Source: Bradymonadales bacterium (lineage in GTDB: Bacteria > Myxococcota_A > Bradymonadia > JAFGEP01). Taken from it: 52,369 nucleotides of DNA. Below, one piece after another: positions 9,478 through 18,129 of this stretch. The stretch lies in contig JAFGEP010000014.1 in the NCBI GenBank assembly GCA_016931535.1, positions 1 to 52,369 on the forward strand, written 5' to 3'. The notes under the pieces are model-generated. The model saw only the letters and a list, made by a program, of their open reading frames with translations, had not been told where the DNA came from and searched no databases. Both the position numbers and the translations under genes were made by a program. Every line of letters begins with the position of its first letter. The first letter of the stretch is position 1.

Positions 9478-10098
9478 CTACTCCTCCTTGAAGAAGTACT
9501 TGCGGAACCGCGGCGCCAGAAACCTAAGAAGGATCTCCCTGAACCCATCCTCCGTGAAGTCGAACAGGTATCCCCCCCCCGAGGGAGCCATCTTGAACCC
9601 GAAGGAAAAATCCTCGTCGAACTGGACGGTGACCCCGACTCCCGACTCCTTGCGCAGAGCCTGTAGGAACCCCCCTTCCAGCTTCCCCCGCTGCGCCTCC
9701 GGCAGCAGGAGATCCAATTCTTCGACCGCCCCTCCCGACTGCGTGAAGCCCCTCGCCGCCTCGACCAGGATCTCCTTCAAGAACTCCGGGCGCCCCAGCA
9801 CCTCTGCCATCTTGCTGTCCAGCTCGGGGACCAGCATCGCTCGTTCCACCGCCTGCCGGAACGCCTCCAGCCCCACCGCCGAGGCCTGGCGCAGCTCGGC
9901 AGCCAACTGAGTGCGCGTCGCCTCCGCATCGTTCTTCGCCTTGTCGCGGACTCGCTGCGCCTCCTCGTTGGCCTCTGCCACGATCTGGCGCGCCTTGGTC
10001 TGAGCCGCGGCCACGATCTTCTCCCGCTCCTCCTCGCCGGCTTTGATGCCGCGGTTTTTCAGCTCGGCAATTACCTCGTCAAGACCTTGCTGGCTCAT
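9478..10098 (-). CDS. ntpE: V-type ATPase subunit E (peripheral stalk)
   Basis: 206 aa. The N-terminal ~75 residues form a charged helix (EEREKIVAAAQTKARQIVAE) as expected for the peripheral stalk; the C-terminal half is the globular domain that caps the head. ATG 10098 is preferred because GGAGGA lies 4 bp before it; a TTG four codons upstream overlaps that ribosome site. First gene of the seven-gene operon E, DUF2764, A, B, D, I, K. No separate G/H stalk partner is visible. Confidence 0.85.
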   Translation of the reverse strand: MSQQGLDEVIAELKNRGIKAGEEEREKIVAAAQTKARQIVAEANEEAQRVRDKAKNDAEATRTQLAAELRQASAVGLEAFRQAVERAMLVPELDSKMAEVLGRPEFLKEILVEAARGFTQSGGAVEELDLLLPEAQRGKLEGGFLQALRKESGVGVTVQFDEDFSFGFKMAPSGGGYLFDFTEDGFREILLRFLAPRFRKYFFKEE

Positions 10099-10364
10099 GC
10101 GCTCCTCCAAATCGAACCCGCGCCCCGAGGCGATCCCCGTCGAGGGCGCCGGAAGGCCTGGTTACTACAAACCATCGGGATTGGACAAGAGTGTTCGGGC
10201 CCACCGGCGACTAGTTTAGTAATTTCAGGTTTTGCTGTGCAGAATTATGCGGACAACCGACAGCAGTCCTGGCCCTTCTTCGGGCTGCCGGAAAACGCCC
10301 GGGCGGCGTAGCCAGCCGATAGCGGACAGCGGTGTGCCTCAAACCAAAAACTAACAACTAGAAA
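10099..10364 (-). promoter_or_regulatory. leader region of the V-type ATPase operon
   Basis: 266 bp between murJ and subunit E, the only sizeable gap upstream of the operon and so the likely place for its promoter. A short AT-rich stretch (about 10211-10252) includes CATAAT on the minus strand as a possible -10, but no convincing -35 partner was found. Confidence 0.3.
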
Positions 10365-11990
10365 CTAAGCCGACTTCTTCCGTCCCACCAGCCGCCCCAA
10401 AAGCGAATGAAGCTCCTTTATCCGCAGCAGGTAGGCAGCCAGGAGGTACAGGGCAACCGCAACCGTCAGCCCGCCCGCCACCAGCACCAGGTTGACCAGG
10501 CTGGCCGGTCCCCTTTCCCATTGCCCCAGAGAGCGGACGGCCACCATCGACAATCCCACGGGTATCGTCGCCAGCACCATGCGCCCAAAGGGCCTGACCA
10601 GCCCGCTCAGCCCCAAGGCGATCTTGAGCCGAACCCGCAAGATGACCAGGTAGGCCACCAGCTGGACGGTGGCGCTCACGGAAAGCGCCCAGGCCAACCC
10701 CACGATGTTCAAGGGGTGGATGAGCCACCAGCCCAGCCCACCCGTCACCGCAACCCCCAGCGCTCCCACCGCCAGCAGGGAGTTGCGGTCGTCCAGGGCG
10801 AAAAAGGCCTTCTTGACGATGTTGATCCCGGCAACGGCCAACAGGTAGGGCACCAGCACCAACAGCGTCCTTGCCGTCCAGGTCACGTCTTCGACGCTGT
10901 AGCGCCCGTGCCTGAACACGATGGCGGTGATCGGCTCGTTGAAGGTCAGCAGGACCATCGCCACCGGTAACAAGGTAAACCCGGCCAGACGCAACGCCCG
11001 GTTGAGGTCCTTCCGGAAGGCGACCAGGTCTCTTTTCGCCACCGACTGGGTGATCATCGGCAGCAACGCGCTGGCGATCCCCACCCCGATCATCCCCTGT
11101 GACAGGTCCACCAGGCGGTTGGCATACCAGTAGCGGGTGATGGCCCCGTCCCCCAGGATGGCGGCAAATTGCCGCAACACGATCAGGTTGATCTGGGCAA
11201 ACCCCCCGATGGCAACCACCTTCCCCATCTCCCTGGCCAGAGACAGAAAACGGGGCGTTCGAAAGTCCCATGACAGCCGGAGCCGACCCCAGCGCTTCAG
11301 GAGGACCGGGACGTTCACCAACAGGTGGAGCGCCCCTCCGACCAGCACCCCCACCGCCAGGGCATACTCCGGGACCGAGAGCCGGCCGGCCAGCAGCAAT
11401 GCCGATCCGCCCAGGGTGAGACAGACCAGACCTGGCGCGATCTTGGGGATGAAGAAGTGCATCCGGTGGTTCAGCAGCCCCTCGAAGAACGACACCAGGC
11501 TGACGAACAATAGAAAGGGGAAGAGCCAGCGGGTCAGCGTCACCGCCAGGGCGAACTTGGGCGGATCCTTCGTGAACTCGTAGGCGAAGGCCTTGACCAG
11601 CCACTCGGCACCCGCCATCCCGGCCACGCAGAGCACGAGGTTGGCTATGAGCAAGGCGGTGAAGGTGACATCGGCCAGCTGCCTGGCGCGGTCGGTCCCC
11701 TCCTCCTGCTCCGCCTTGGAGACCGCGGGAATCACCGCACCCGTCAACCCCTCGTCCGCCACGAACCGACGGAACACGTTGGGAACGGTGTAGGCCACCC
11801 AGAAGGCATCCGACCCGGCTCCCGCGCCGAATACCCGCGCAATCGCGATGTCCCGGAACGCCCCCGCCACCCGGGACAGCCCCGTCCCCAGCGCAGAGGA
11901 GAGAAAGGCCCGCACGAAACCGCTCGATCGGTCCCGACCAGCCGCAACCGCCACCCCTTCCCCTCTAGAGCAGGTGCCGTCCGGTTCCAT
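10365..11990 (-). CDS. murJ: lipid II flippase MurJ
   Basis: 541 aa with about 14 membrane helices, MOP superfamily. MurJ moves lipid II across the inner membrane for peptidoglycan synthesis. Family signs near the N-terminus are GLSRVAGAFRDIAIARVFGA, SDAFWVAYTVPNVFRRF and DEGLTGAVIPAVSK, including the arginines that line the cavity. The last ~20 residues are basic (RIKELHSLLGRLVGRKKSA). ATG 11990 has AGGAAG 7 bp upstream; a GTG directly before it is less likely. The gene lies 15 bp after gatD and may be co-transcribed with gatE-gatD. Confidence 0.93.
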   Translation of the reverse strand: MEPDGTCSRGEGVAVAAGRDRSSGFVRAFLSSALGTGLSRVAGAFRDIAIARVFGAGAGSDAFWVAYTVPNVFRRFVADEGLTGAVIPAVSKAEQEEGTDRARQLADVTFTALLIANLVLCVAGMAGAEWLVKAFAYEFTKDPPKFALAVTLTRWLFPFLLFVSLVSFFEGLLNHRMHFFIPKIAPGLVCLTLGGSALLLAGRLSVPEYALAVGVLVGGALHLLVNVPVLLKRWGRLRLSWDFRTPRFLSLAREMGKVVAIGGFAQINLIVLRQFAAILGDGAITRYWYANRLVDLSQGMIGVGIASALLPMITQSVAKRDLVAFRKDLNRALRLAGFTLLPVAMVLLTFNEPITAIVFRHGRYSVEDVTWTARTLLVLVPYLLAVAGINIVKKAFFALDDRNSLLAVGALGVAVTGGLGWWLIHPLNIVGLAWALSVSATVQLVAYLVILRVRLKIALGLSGLVRPFGRMVLATIPVGLSMVAVRSLGQWERGPASLVNLVLVAGGLTVAVALYLLAAYLLRIKELHSLLGRLVGRKKSA

Positions 11991-12005
11991 CACCCAACTT
12001 CCTGT

Positions 12006-13400
12006 TCACCGCCGATATCGCCCGATGAACTCCTCCACCTCGGGGAGCCCGCCCTGGAGTATGAGGTAGCCGTCATGTGGCTCCCGCAGGGTGATCTCGC
12101 GGGCGATCGGCGTGAGCATGATCCGCTGGACCTCCTCCCGTTGGTGGCTGTGGCCCAGCGCCCAGCAGAGCTTCATGTAGGCCACCTCGGGGAGCATGTT
12201 GCCGGCCGGGATGACGCCCAGATCCATCAAGTCCCGCCCGGTCTCGTAGACGTACATCTGGACGTAGCCCCACAACGTCTGCACCGTCATGAAGACGTGG
12301 ACGCCCATGTCGCGGGCTCTTTTGAGCACCGGGTACAGCGGTTGGTTGACATGCCCCAGCCCGGTGCCCGCGATCACGATCCCCTTGTACCCGTTGTCGA
12401 TCAGCGACTCGATGATATCCGGTTTCATGCCGGGGTAGTAATAAACGATGGACACCCGGTCGTCGAAGGCGGGGTCGATGGTGACCTGGCGGTCGGCGCG
12501 GCGCCGGTTGTAGTCGGTGCGGATCGGCTTGACCCCGTTGCGATCCACGCGGGCCAGGGGGACATCTCCGATCGTGCGGAAGGTGGACCGATAGCTGGAG
12601 TGCATCTTGCGCACCCGCGTCCCCTGGTGAAGCAGGTCGTAGAGGTCGGAGGTGGGGCCGAACATGCACACCATGACCTCGGCGATATCGCTCTTGGCAG
12701 CCGTCAAGGTGGCGTTGACCAGGTTGCTGGCGGCATCCGACGAGGGGCGGTCGCTCGAGCGCTGGCTGCCCACCATGACCACCGGAATGGGCGGGTTCTG
12801 CACCATGAAGCTCAAGATGGCCGCGGTGTGGTGCATGGTGTCGGTGCCGTGCCCGATCACGACGCCATCGGCCCCCTGTCGAATGGCCTCCCCCACCTTG
12901 CCCGCCAGGCCGACCCATTGCTGGGGCCCCATGTTCTCGCTGAACACGCTGTAGAGCTTCTCGGTCCGCAGGTTGCAGATGTCGGCCAGCTCCGGTACCG
13001 AACCGTACAGCTCCCCGGGTGAGAAGGCGGGGATGACGGCGCCCGTCCGATAGTCCAGCCGAGAGGCGATGGTGCCCCCCGTACCGAACAGCACCACGTT
13101 GGGCTTGGACTCGTCGCGGGGGAACTCCCGCTCCGGGATCTGGTAATGGGCCTCCCGAAAACCCCTCTGCACGATGCGGGTGATGGTGTCCGCCCGGATG
13201 CCGACGTTGTATCCCGACGCCATCTTGATGACCACGTGGTATTGATCGGCGTTCTCTGACCGGGGCAGGATGATCCCCGAAAAGACCCCCTTGGTGGAGT
13301 GGATCTCCACGTCGCTCCACACCTGCACCCCCTGGGCGGCCAGCAGTTCCCGGGTCTTCCCCCGGTAGCCCTTGTATCGAGGATCCGCGTTGGAGTTCAT
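12006..13400 (-). CDS. gatD: Glu-tRNA(Gln) amidotransferase subunit D (asparaginase-like)
   Basis: 464 aa. GatD releases ammonia from an amide donor, and GatE uses it to turn Glu-tRNA(Gln) into Gln-tRNA(Gln). The N-terminal ~90 residues are a small beta domain (KGVFSGIILPRSENADQYHV), a hallmark that separates GatD from plain L-asparaginases. The amidase domain follows with catalytic-threonine motif FGTGGTIASRLDY (~105), HGTDTMHHTAAIL with the second Thr-Asp pair, and GSQRSSDRPSSDAASNL. The ATG overlaps the gatE stop as ATGA. GatDE is regarded as the archaeal route, while most bacteria use GatCAB, so its presence here is unusual. Confidence 0.92.
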   Translation of the reverse strand: MNSNADPRYKGYRGKTRELLAAQGVQVWSDVEIHSTKGVFSGIILPRSENADQYHVVIKMASGYNVGIRADTITRIVQRGFREAHYQIPEREFPRDESKPNVVLFGTGGTIASRLDYRTGAVIPAFSPGELYGSVPELADICNLRTEKLYSVFSENMGPQQWVGLAGKVGEAIRQGADGVVIGHGTDTMHHTAAILSFMVQNPPIPVVMVGSQRSSDRPSSDAASNLVNATLTAAKSDIAEVMVCMFGPTSDLYDLLHQGTRVRKMHSSYRSTFRTIGDVPLARVDRNGVKPIRTDYNRRRADRQVTIDPAFDDRVSIVYYYPGMKPDIIESLIDNGYKGIVIAGTGLGHVNQPLYPVLKRARDMGVHVFMTVQTLWGYVQMYVYETGRDLMDLGVIPAGNMLPEVAYMKLCWALGHSHQREEVQRIMLTPIAREITLREPHDGYLILQGGLPEVEEFIGRYRR

Positions 13401-15373
13401 CGATCCCCCTCCTCCCCCGCCGCCGAGGCCCGGGCATGCAGTCCGCCGGTCATCTCCTCCAGGATCGCGGCCACACCCCGCCCCGGGTATCGCCCCCGGA
13501 CCCGGGCCATGACCTTGCCCATCAACGCTTTCCACCGCCTGCGGTCCATTTGCAGCCCGCCGCCCTCCTGGTCCAGCACCTGGGCCACCAGATCGCGCAC
13601 CTCGACCTCCCCCGCAGGCTGGATGCCCAGATCCCGCAAGGCGATATCGGCGCTGACCTGCTCGTGCGCCGCCAGGTACCTCACCACCTCCTTGAGCGAC
13701 TCGTACTGGAGCCGACCTTTGTGTAGCAGCCGGATCAGATCCAGCATCTGCTCGTCGCTGACCCGATCGACCGGGATCCCGGAGCGGCGCCGCCAGCCGG
13801 TCAGGGTAGCGGTCAGCAGGTGCGCCACGCGTGCTGTAGAAATGCCGGGAAAACTCTTGATCGCCTGCTCGAACAGACGGCGGCGAGGAGAGAGGATCAG
13901 CCGGTCAACCAGGTGCTCCGGCACCCCCATCGCCCGGTATCGCTCCCCGAGCTCCCAGGGCGGCGCATCCACCCGCAACCGGGCCTTCTCCACCCGATCA
14001 TCCGGGATCGGGATGGGCGGCAGATCGGTATCGGGGTACATCCGGTCCGGTCCGGGCAAGATCCGCTCGAAGCCGGTCACCCCCGCCGTCCCGTCACCCA
14101 GCACCTGCCGTGTCTCGGAGGGGATCCCGACCAGCGCCTCGGCACAGCGGATGCCGATCTCTTCGGCGGCGGTTCGCACATCCTGCTCATTTCCCCAGAC
14201 CAGCACCAGCCCGTCCCCCTCCTCGGCGGCCATGGCCGGCAGCACCCGCGACCAGATGGACGGATCCAGGCCCGGATCGGGCATGTGCCGGTAGATCAGG
14301 TTGGGCAGCCGGTCCAGGCAGGCGATGACCCGCACCCGGTCGGATACCTCGGAGCTGAAGGGCCGCCCCGGCTGGGTCATGGTATTCATGGCGTCCCCGA
14401 AGCCGGGCAGCACCACCGCCCGGACCCGGGCCCCCTGGTCCAGCGCCGCCCGCAGCGGCGGATAGGTCGCCCGGTACACCGCCCGCGTCACCTCCTTGTG
14501 GCGCGGATGGAAGGTGTCGGGGGAGAGCCCCGCCGCCAGCAGACCGTCGCGCAGCCGCAAGAGGGTCACCTGCCGGAAGGCCTCGTAGTGGACCAGCGCC
14601 GGGATCAGCGGGATCCGACAGACCCCCTTGATCTCCACCCGCGTCCCCCCGGCCACGCTCACGTTGACATCCTGCCTGCCCGCTCCCGCCCCGGTGCGGA
14701 CCTTGCCGGAGCTGCGCGTCAGGAACCGGATGACCTGGTTTGCCTGTGCCACCTCCTCCGGCGTGGTCAGCTCCGGCTCGGTCACCACCTCCACCAGGGG
14801 CATCGACAGCCGATCGGTCAGGTAGGTCCGGACGTGCCCCTCGTCGCTCACCTCGCGGCAGGCATCTTCCTCCAGCCCCAGCTGTCGCACCCCGATCCGC
14901 CGCCCGCCCACCAGGATATAGCCGTCCGTCCCCACGATGGTGGTCCGCTGGAAACCGGTCGGGATCGAGCCGTCGAGATACTGCTTGCGGGTGATGTGTA
15001 GCTCCCCCACGATGTTGCAGTTCAACAGGTGGGCGATCTCCAGGGCGTGGTCCAGCGCCTCGTCGTCCAGCAGAAACGGCGGCGCGTCGTCCATCTCGTA
15101 GGTGCAGACCGTATCGCGGTGCAGCCGGTAGATGATCTCTTTCTTGGTCTTGAACTCCATCAACGCCGTTCCGTCGTACTCCCCGAGCTCCGACAGGGTC
15201 GGCCGCATGTGCCTGAGGATCTCGGCGTGGTACACCGGGCTGTACCGCCCGGCGGGACAGCGGCAGAACAGCTTGTTCTGGGTGAAAAGCTGTTGGTGAA
15301 CCTCCAGCCCCGACCGAAAACCGAGCGCCCGATAGTCGTCAGGACTCAATGTACCGTAAGGGGGGATGGTCAT
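13397..15373 (-). CDS. gatE: Glu-tRNA(Gln) amidotransferase subunit E
   Basis: 658 aa, in the range of archaeal GatE and much longer than GatB (~480). It binds and phosphorylates Glu-tRNA(Gln), then amidates it. The N-terminal cradle carries GLEVHQQLFTQNKLFCRCP, SGKVRTGAGAGRQDVNVSV and TRVEIKGVCRIPLI. The middle holds the AspRS-like insertion that GatB lacks (GLVLVWGNEQDVRTAAEEIG, then GFERILPGPDRMYPDTDLPP). A YqeY-like tail ends the protein. ATG 15373 follows GAGGTG by 4 bp and fits the usual N-terminus. Its partner gatD overlaps by 4 bp. The host should then have a non-discriminating GluRS and perhaps no GlnRS, which cannot be checked here. Confidence 0.93.
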   Translation of the reverse strand: MTIPPYGTLSPDDYRALGFRSGLEVHQQLFTQNKLFCRCPAGRYSPVYHAEILRHMRPTLSELGEYDGTALMEFKTKKEIIYRLHRDTVCTYEMDDAPPFLLDDEALDHALEIAHLLNCNIVGELHITRKQYLDGSIPTGFQRTTIVGTDGYILVGGRRIGVRQLGLEEDACREVSDEGHVRTYLTDRLSMPLVEVVTEPELTTPEEVAQANQVIRFLTRSSGKVRTGAGAGRQDVNVSVAGGTRVEIKGVCRIPLIPALVHYEAFRQVTLLRLRDGLLAAGLSPDTFHPRHKEVTRAVYRATYPPLRAALDQGARVRAVVLPGFGDAMNTMTQPGRPFSSEVSDRVRVIACLDRLPNLIYRHMPDPGLDPSIWSRVLPAMAAEEGDGLVLVWGNEQDVRTAAEEIGIRCAEALVGIPSETRQVLGDGTAGVTGFERILPGPDRMYPDTDLPPIPIPDDRVEKARLRVDAPPWELGERYRAMGVPEHLVDRLILSPRRRLFEQAIKSFPGISTARVAHLLTATLTGWRRRSGIPVDRVSDEQMLDLIRLLHKGRLQYESLKEVVRYLAAHEQVSADIALRDLGIQPAGEVEVRDLVAQVLDQEGGGLQMDRRRWKALMGKVMARVRGRYPGRGVAAILEEMTGGLHARASAAGEEGDR

Positions 15374-15576
15374 GGACACCTCGACCAACAGAAAGGGCAC
15401 TTACTGTAGCCTCGGGCAGGCAGGGCGTCAATCGATGGAACAGTACCCGCTTTGTGCCAGTATCGAAGCCAGATCCGCCTCGAGACCCACACAAAAACCC
15501 GGTATGTTGTTCGACAGCCCGCAGCTGGTTTACAAACTTACAGGTCATCAAAATGGCGATTTTTATACTTGACCTT

Positions 15577-15596
15577 TTAGGTGTGTCGATACCTAA
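15577..15596. promoter_or_regulatory. operator-like dyad TTAGGT-N8-ACCTAA overlapping a possible promoter
   Basis: A perfect 6-bp inverted repeat. On the plus strand it lies inside the spacer of a possible sigma-70 promoter, TTGACC (15569-15574) and TAATAC (15594-15599), whose 19-bp spacing is longer than ideal. A repressor bound here would block that promoter. No regulator is assigned. Confidence 0.35.
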
Positions 15597-15785
15597 TACT
15601 ATTTGAATAATCTTGGCGTCTATTCTACCCGACACCGAAGGAGACCTTAGTAAGTCATTTAGTGGCTATGACGCCCCATGCTGTAGCCATTATTGAAAGA
15701 AATAAGCGGGGCATATATTCGTATTTTTAACGATATAGAAGGGACCAAATATTCGGAAAAATAGTCAACCGATTATTGCATCTAC

Positions 15786-15806
15786 TTGTGCATCCAATAT
15801 GCACAA
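15786..15806. promoter_or_regulatory. 8-bp inverted repeat TTGTGCAT-CCAAT-ATGCACAA
   Basis: Perfect 8-bp arms around a 5-bp spacer, 165 bp upstream of the cytidylyltransferase gene. It could be a protein-binding site or a small hairpin. No T run follows, so a terminator is unlikely. Confidence 0.4.
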
Positions 15807-15970
15807 AGATGTACCGACAACCGGATGGACATGCCTGCGCCAGAATCGAAACCGCACCCCACCTTCTTTCTCTCCGCTGAACCACCACCCTCTCTGGGGC
15901 TTGCACCTCCTCCCCAAAAAACCTATCTTCTTCCCGCTCCCTGGCGGCATCTCCGCCTCTTGGAGATCTC

Positions 15971-16726
15971 ATGAACCACACCGTCGCCGTCATCTTGGCC
16001 GCTGGTCTCGGCACCAGGCTGCAGCAAGGACACGAGGTGGTAAAGCCGCTCGTCCTGCTGGATGGACAGCCCATCCTCCTGCGCACCCTCGATACCCTGG
16101 CGCGGGGGGGCGTCGGGCGCGCCATCGTGGTGCTCGGCTTCCGGGCCGACGACATTCGCCAGGCCCTCGACGCCTATCATCGCCCCGACATGACCGTGCA
16201 GACCGTGCTCAATCCGCACTTCCACAAGGCCAACGGCCTCTCGGTACTGGCGGCCAAGCCGTTGCTGCCCGATCGATTCCTGCTCACCATGTCCGACCAC
16301 CTCCTCGACCACCGGATCATCCGCCTGGCCGGCGAGTCCGACCCGGGCCAGGGGGTCGTGCTCTGTGTCGACCGCAAGCTCGACACCATCTTTGACATGG
16401 ACGACGCCACCAAGGTCCTGACCCGAGACCAGATCATCCTTCGAATCGGCAAGGAGCTCACCGAATACAACGCCGTGGACACCGGCGTCTTTCATTGCTC
16501 TTCGGCCCTACTCGACGCCCTCCAATTCGTGTACCTCCAGCGGCAGGACTGCTCTCTCTCCGATGGCATGCAGGCCCTTGCTGCCAAGGGGCTGGCCAGG
16601 ACGCTCGACATCGGCGATCTCGGCTGGCAGGACGTGGACACCCCCCAGATGCTGGAAGAGGCGGCTCGAAAGCTCAAACTCGAACTGGAGATCGGAGTTT
16701 CATCCGTCGATGGCCGATATCCGTGA
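15971..16726 (+). CDS. CTP:inositol-1-phosphate cytidylyltransferase-like sugar/polyol nucleotidyltransferase
   Basis: 251 aa, one nucleotidyltransferase domain. It has the signature LAAGLGTRLQ (9-18) with Lys25, and a metal-binding MSDH (107-110). Most telling are DRKLDTIFDMDDATKVL (134-150), IGKELTEYNAVDTGVF (159-174) and DVDTPQML (221-228), which are characteristic of CTP:inositol-1-phosphate cytidylyltransferases; most sugar-1-phosphate enzymes lack the DDATKV block. The known bifunctional enzymes of thermophiles add a CDP-alcohol phosphotransferase domain, absent here. The predicted product is a CDP-activated polyol phosphate such as CDP-inositol. First gene of the glycan locus; the TagF-like enzyme at 19478 is a candidate user. 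The substrate is inferred from family resemblance. Confidence 0.78.
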   Translation: MNHTVAVILAAGLGTRLQQGHEVVKPLVLLDGQPILLRTLDTLARGGVGRAIVVLGFRADDIRQALDAYHRPDMTVQTVLNPHFHKANGLSVLAAKPLLPDRFLLTMSDHLLDHRIIRLAGESDPGQGVVLCVDRKLDTIFDMDDATKVLTRDQIILRIGKELTEYNAVDTGVFHCSSALLDALQFVYLQRQDCSLSDGMQALAAKGLARTLDIGDLGWQDVDTPQMLEEAARKLKLELEIGVSSVDGRYP

Positions 16727-16905
16727 ATACGACTCCCTCAGAGTAACCTCGTCTTCCCACTCCTACCGGCCCATGGCCAAGCAGCGCCTCGCCGGGGGTC
16801 TGCAACCGGATTCGCCAGCCTACCACCACGCGGCGACCCGCCCCGACCGGGCTATCCACCCCCTGTGCTCGCACCCGGACCTCTTCCGGGCCACCTGGTG
16901 AACCG

Positions 16906-18048
16906 ATGAACGGACCCAAACCCACGGTCGCGCTCTTCTCCACCAGCTTTTTGCAGTACAGTCAGACCTTCATCTACGACGAGATCCGGCACCACCGGCG
17001 CTATCGGGTCGAAGTGTTCTGTCAAGAACGGCTCAACCCTGCGCAGTTTCCCTATCAGCCGGTCCACCAGCTCAAGCCCAGAGGAGGATGGTTGGGCGAG
17101 TTGGAGGCCTTCTCGCAGAAAGCCACCACCTGGAGCCCCCGTTTCCACCACCGCCTGGCAACGGGTGACTTCCGCCTCCTCCACGCCCATTTCGGCCCGG
17201 GCAGCCTCTACGCGCTACCCTACCGGATCGCGCTGGGCCTCCCGCTGGTCGTCACCTACCACGGCTACGACGTACCCATCCTGATGAGCCGATCGCGCTA
17301 CTTGCCCCGATACCTCCGCTACTGGATGGCCTCCGGCCTCATGTTCCGCTTCGTCGACCGGTTCTTGGCAGCCTCCGAGGAGCTCGCCCGACTCCTGGTC
17401 GAACTGGGCGCCCCACCCCACAAGGTCGAAGTCTGGCGCCTAGGCATCGAGATCCCCAAGGCGGACCCGCCCCCCCGTTTCCCCGACCAACCGTTGCACA
17501 TCCTGATGGTCGGCCGCTTCGTGGAAAAAAAGGGCTTCGACTACGGCCTTCAAGCCGTCGCCGAGGCGATCGGGCGGGGTGTCGACCTCACCGTCAGCAT
17601 GGTCGGCGACGGTCCCTATCGATCGGCCTATCAACGGATCACCAGGCAAGGCGCCATCGCCGACAAGGTACGCTGGTTGGGAGTCCTTTCTCATGACCAG
17701 GTGCTTGACCTCATGGGCCACGCGGATCTCCTGCTGGCCCCCAGCGTGGTAGCCAGAGATGGCAACCGCGAGTCGGGCATCCTCGTCGTCAAGGAAGCCA
17801 ATGCCAGGGGAGTCCCCGCCATCGGCACCCTCCATGGTGGAATCCCCGAGATCATCGAGGACGGAGCAACCGGATTCCTGGTCCCAGAACGGGATCCGGG
17901 CACTCTGGCGGAACGGATCGTCACCCTCGCCACCCACCCGGTGATGCGATGGGAAATGGGTGAGCGCGCCCGCCAGAAGATGATCGAGGAATACGACATC
18001 GTTCGGAGGGTCGAAGCGCTCGAGGACCACTATGACGCCCTGCTGTAA
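16906..18048 (+). CDS. glycosyltransferase family 4
   Basis: 380 aa, GT-B fold. The N-terminal half has a Rossmann beginning (VALFSTSFLQYSQTFIYDEI) and HAHFGPGSLYALP. The C-terminal half has ILMVGRFVEKKGFDYGL, the usual GT4 start of the donor domain, and the E-x7-E-type motif KEANARGVPAIGTLHGGIPE near residue 300, which binds the nucleotide sugar. It is cytoplasmic and probably adds a sugar to a lipid-linked glycan. The substrate cannot be read from sequence. The locus continues downstream with GT2 and export genes. Confidence 0.88.
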   Translation: MNGPKPTVALFSTSFLQYSQTFIYDEIRHHRRYRVEVFCQERLNPAQFPYQPVHQLKPRGGWLGELEAFSQKATTWSPRFHHRLATGDFRLLHAHFGPGSLYALPYRIALGLPLVVTYHGYDVPILMSRSRYLPRYLRYWMASGLMFRFVDRFLAASEELARLLVELGAPPHKVEVWRLGIEIPKADPPPRFPDQPLHILMVGRFVEKKGFDYGLQAVAEAIGRGVDLTVSMVGDGPYRSAYQRITRQGAIADKVRWLGVLSHDQVLDLMGHADLLLAPSVVARDGNRESGILVVKEANARGVPAIGTLHGGIPEIIEDGATGFLVPERDPGTLAERIVTLATHPVMRWEMGERARQKMIEEYDIVRRVEALEDHYDALL

Positions 18049-18129
18049 GGTCACTGCCATCCGAAATCACCAGGGCTCCTTTCGGTCGGATCCGCCAGAC
18101 CACCTGTCCGGCGATTTTGGGGACGGATC

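Larger units (their letters stand above)
15374..15970. promoter_or_regulatory. AT-rich divergent intergenic region with dyads
   Basis: 597 bp without a credible gene, between gatE (leftward) and the cytidylyltransferase gene (rightward). About 15530-15800 is clearly richer in A and T than the rest of the window. It holds two perfect dyads, listed separately, and an imperfect one (TGGCTA...TAGCCA near 15663-15690). It probably contains promoters for both directions. Confidence 0.6.
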
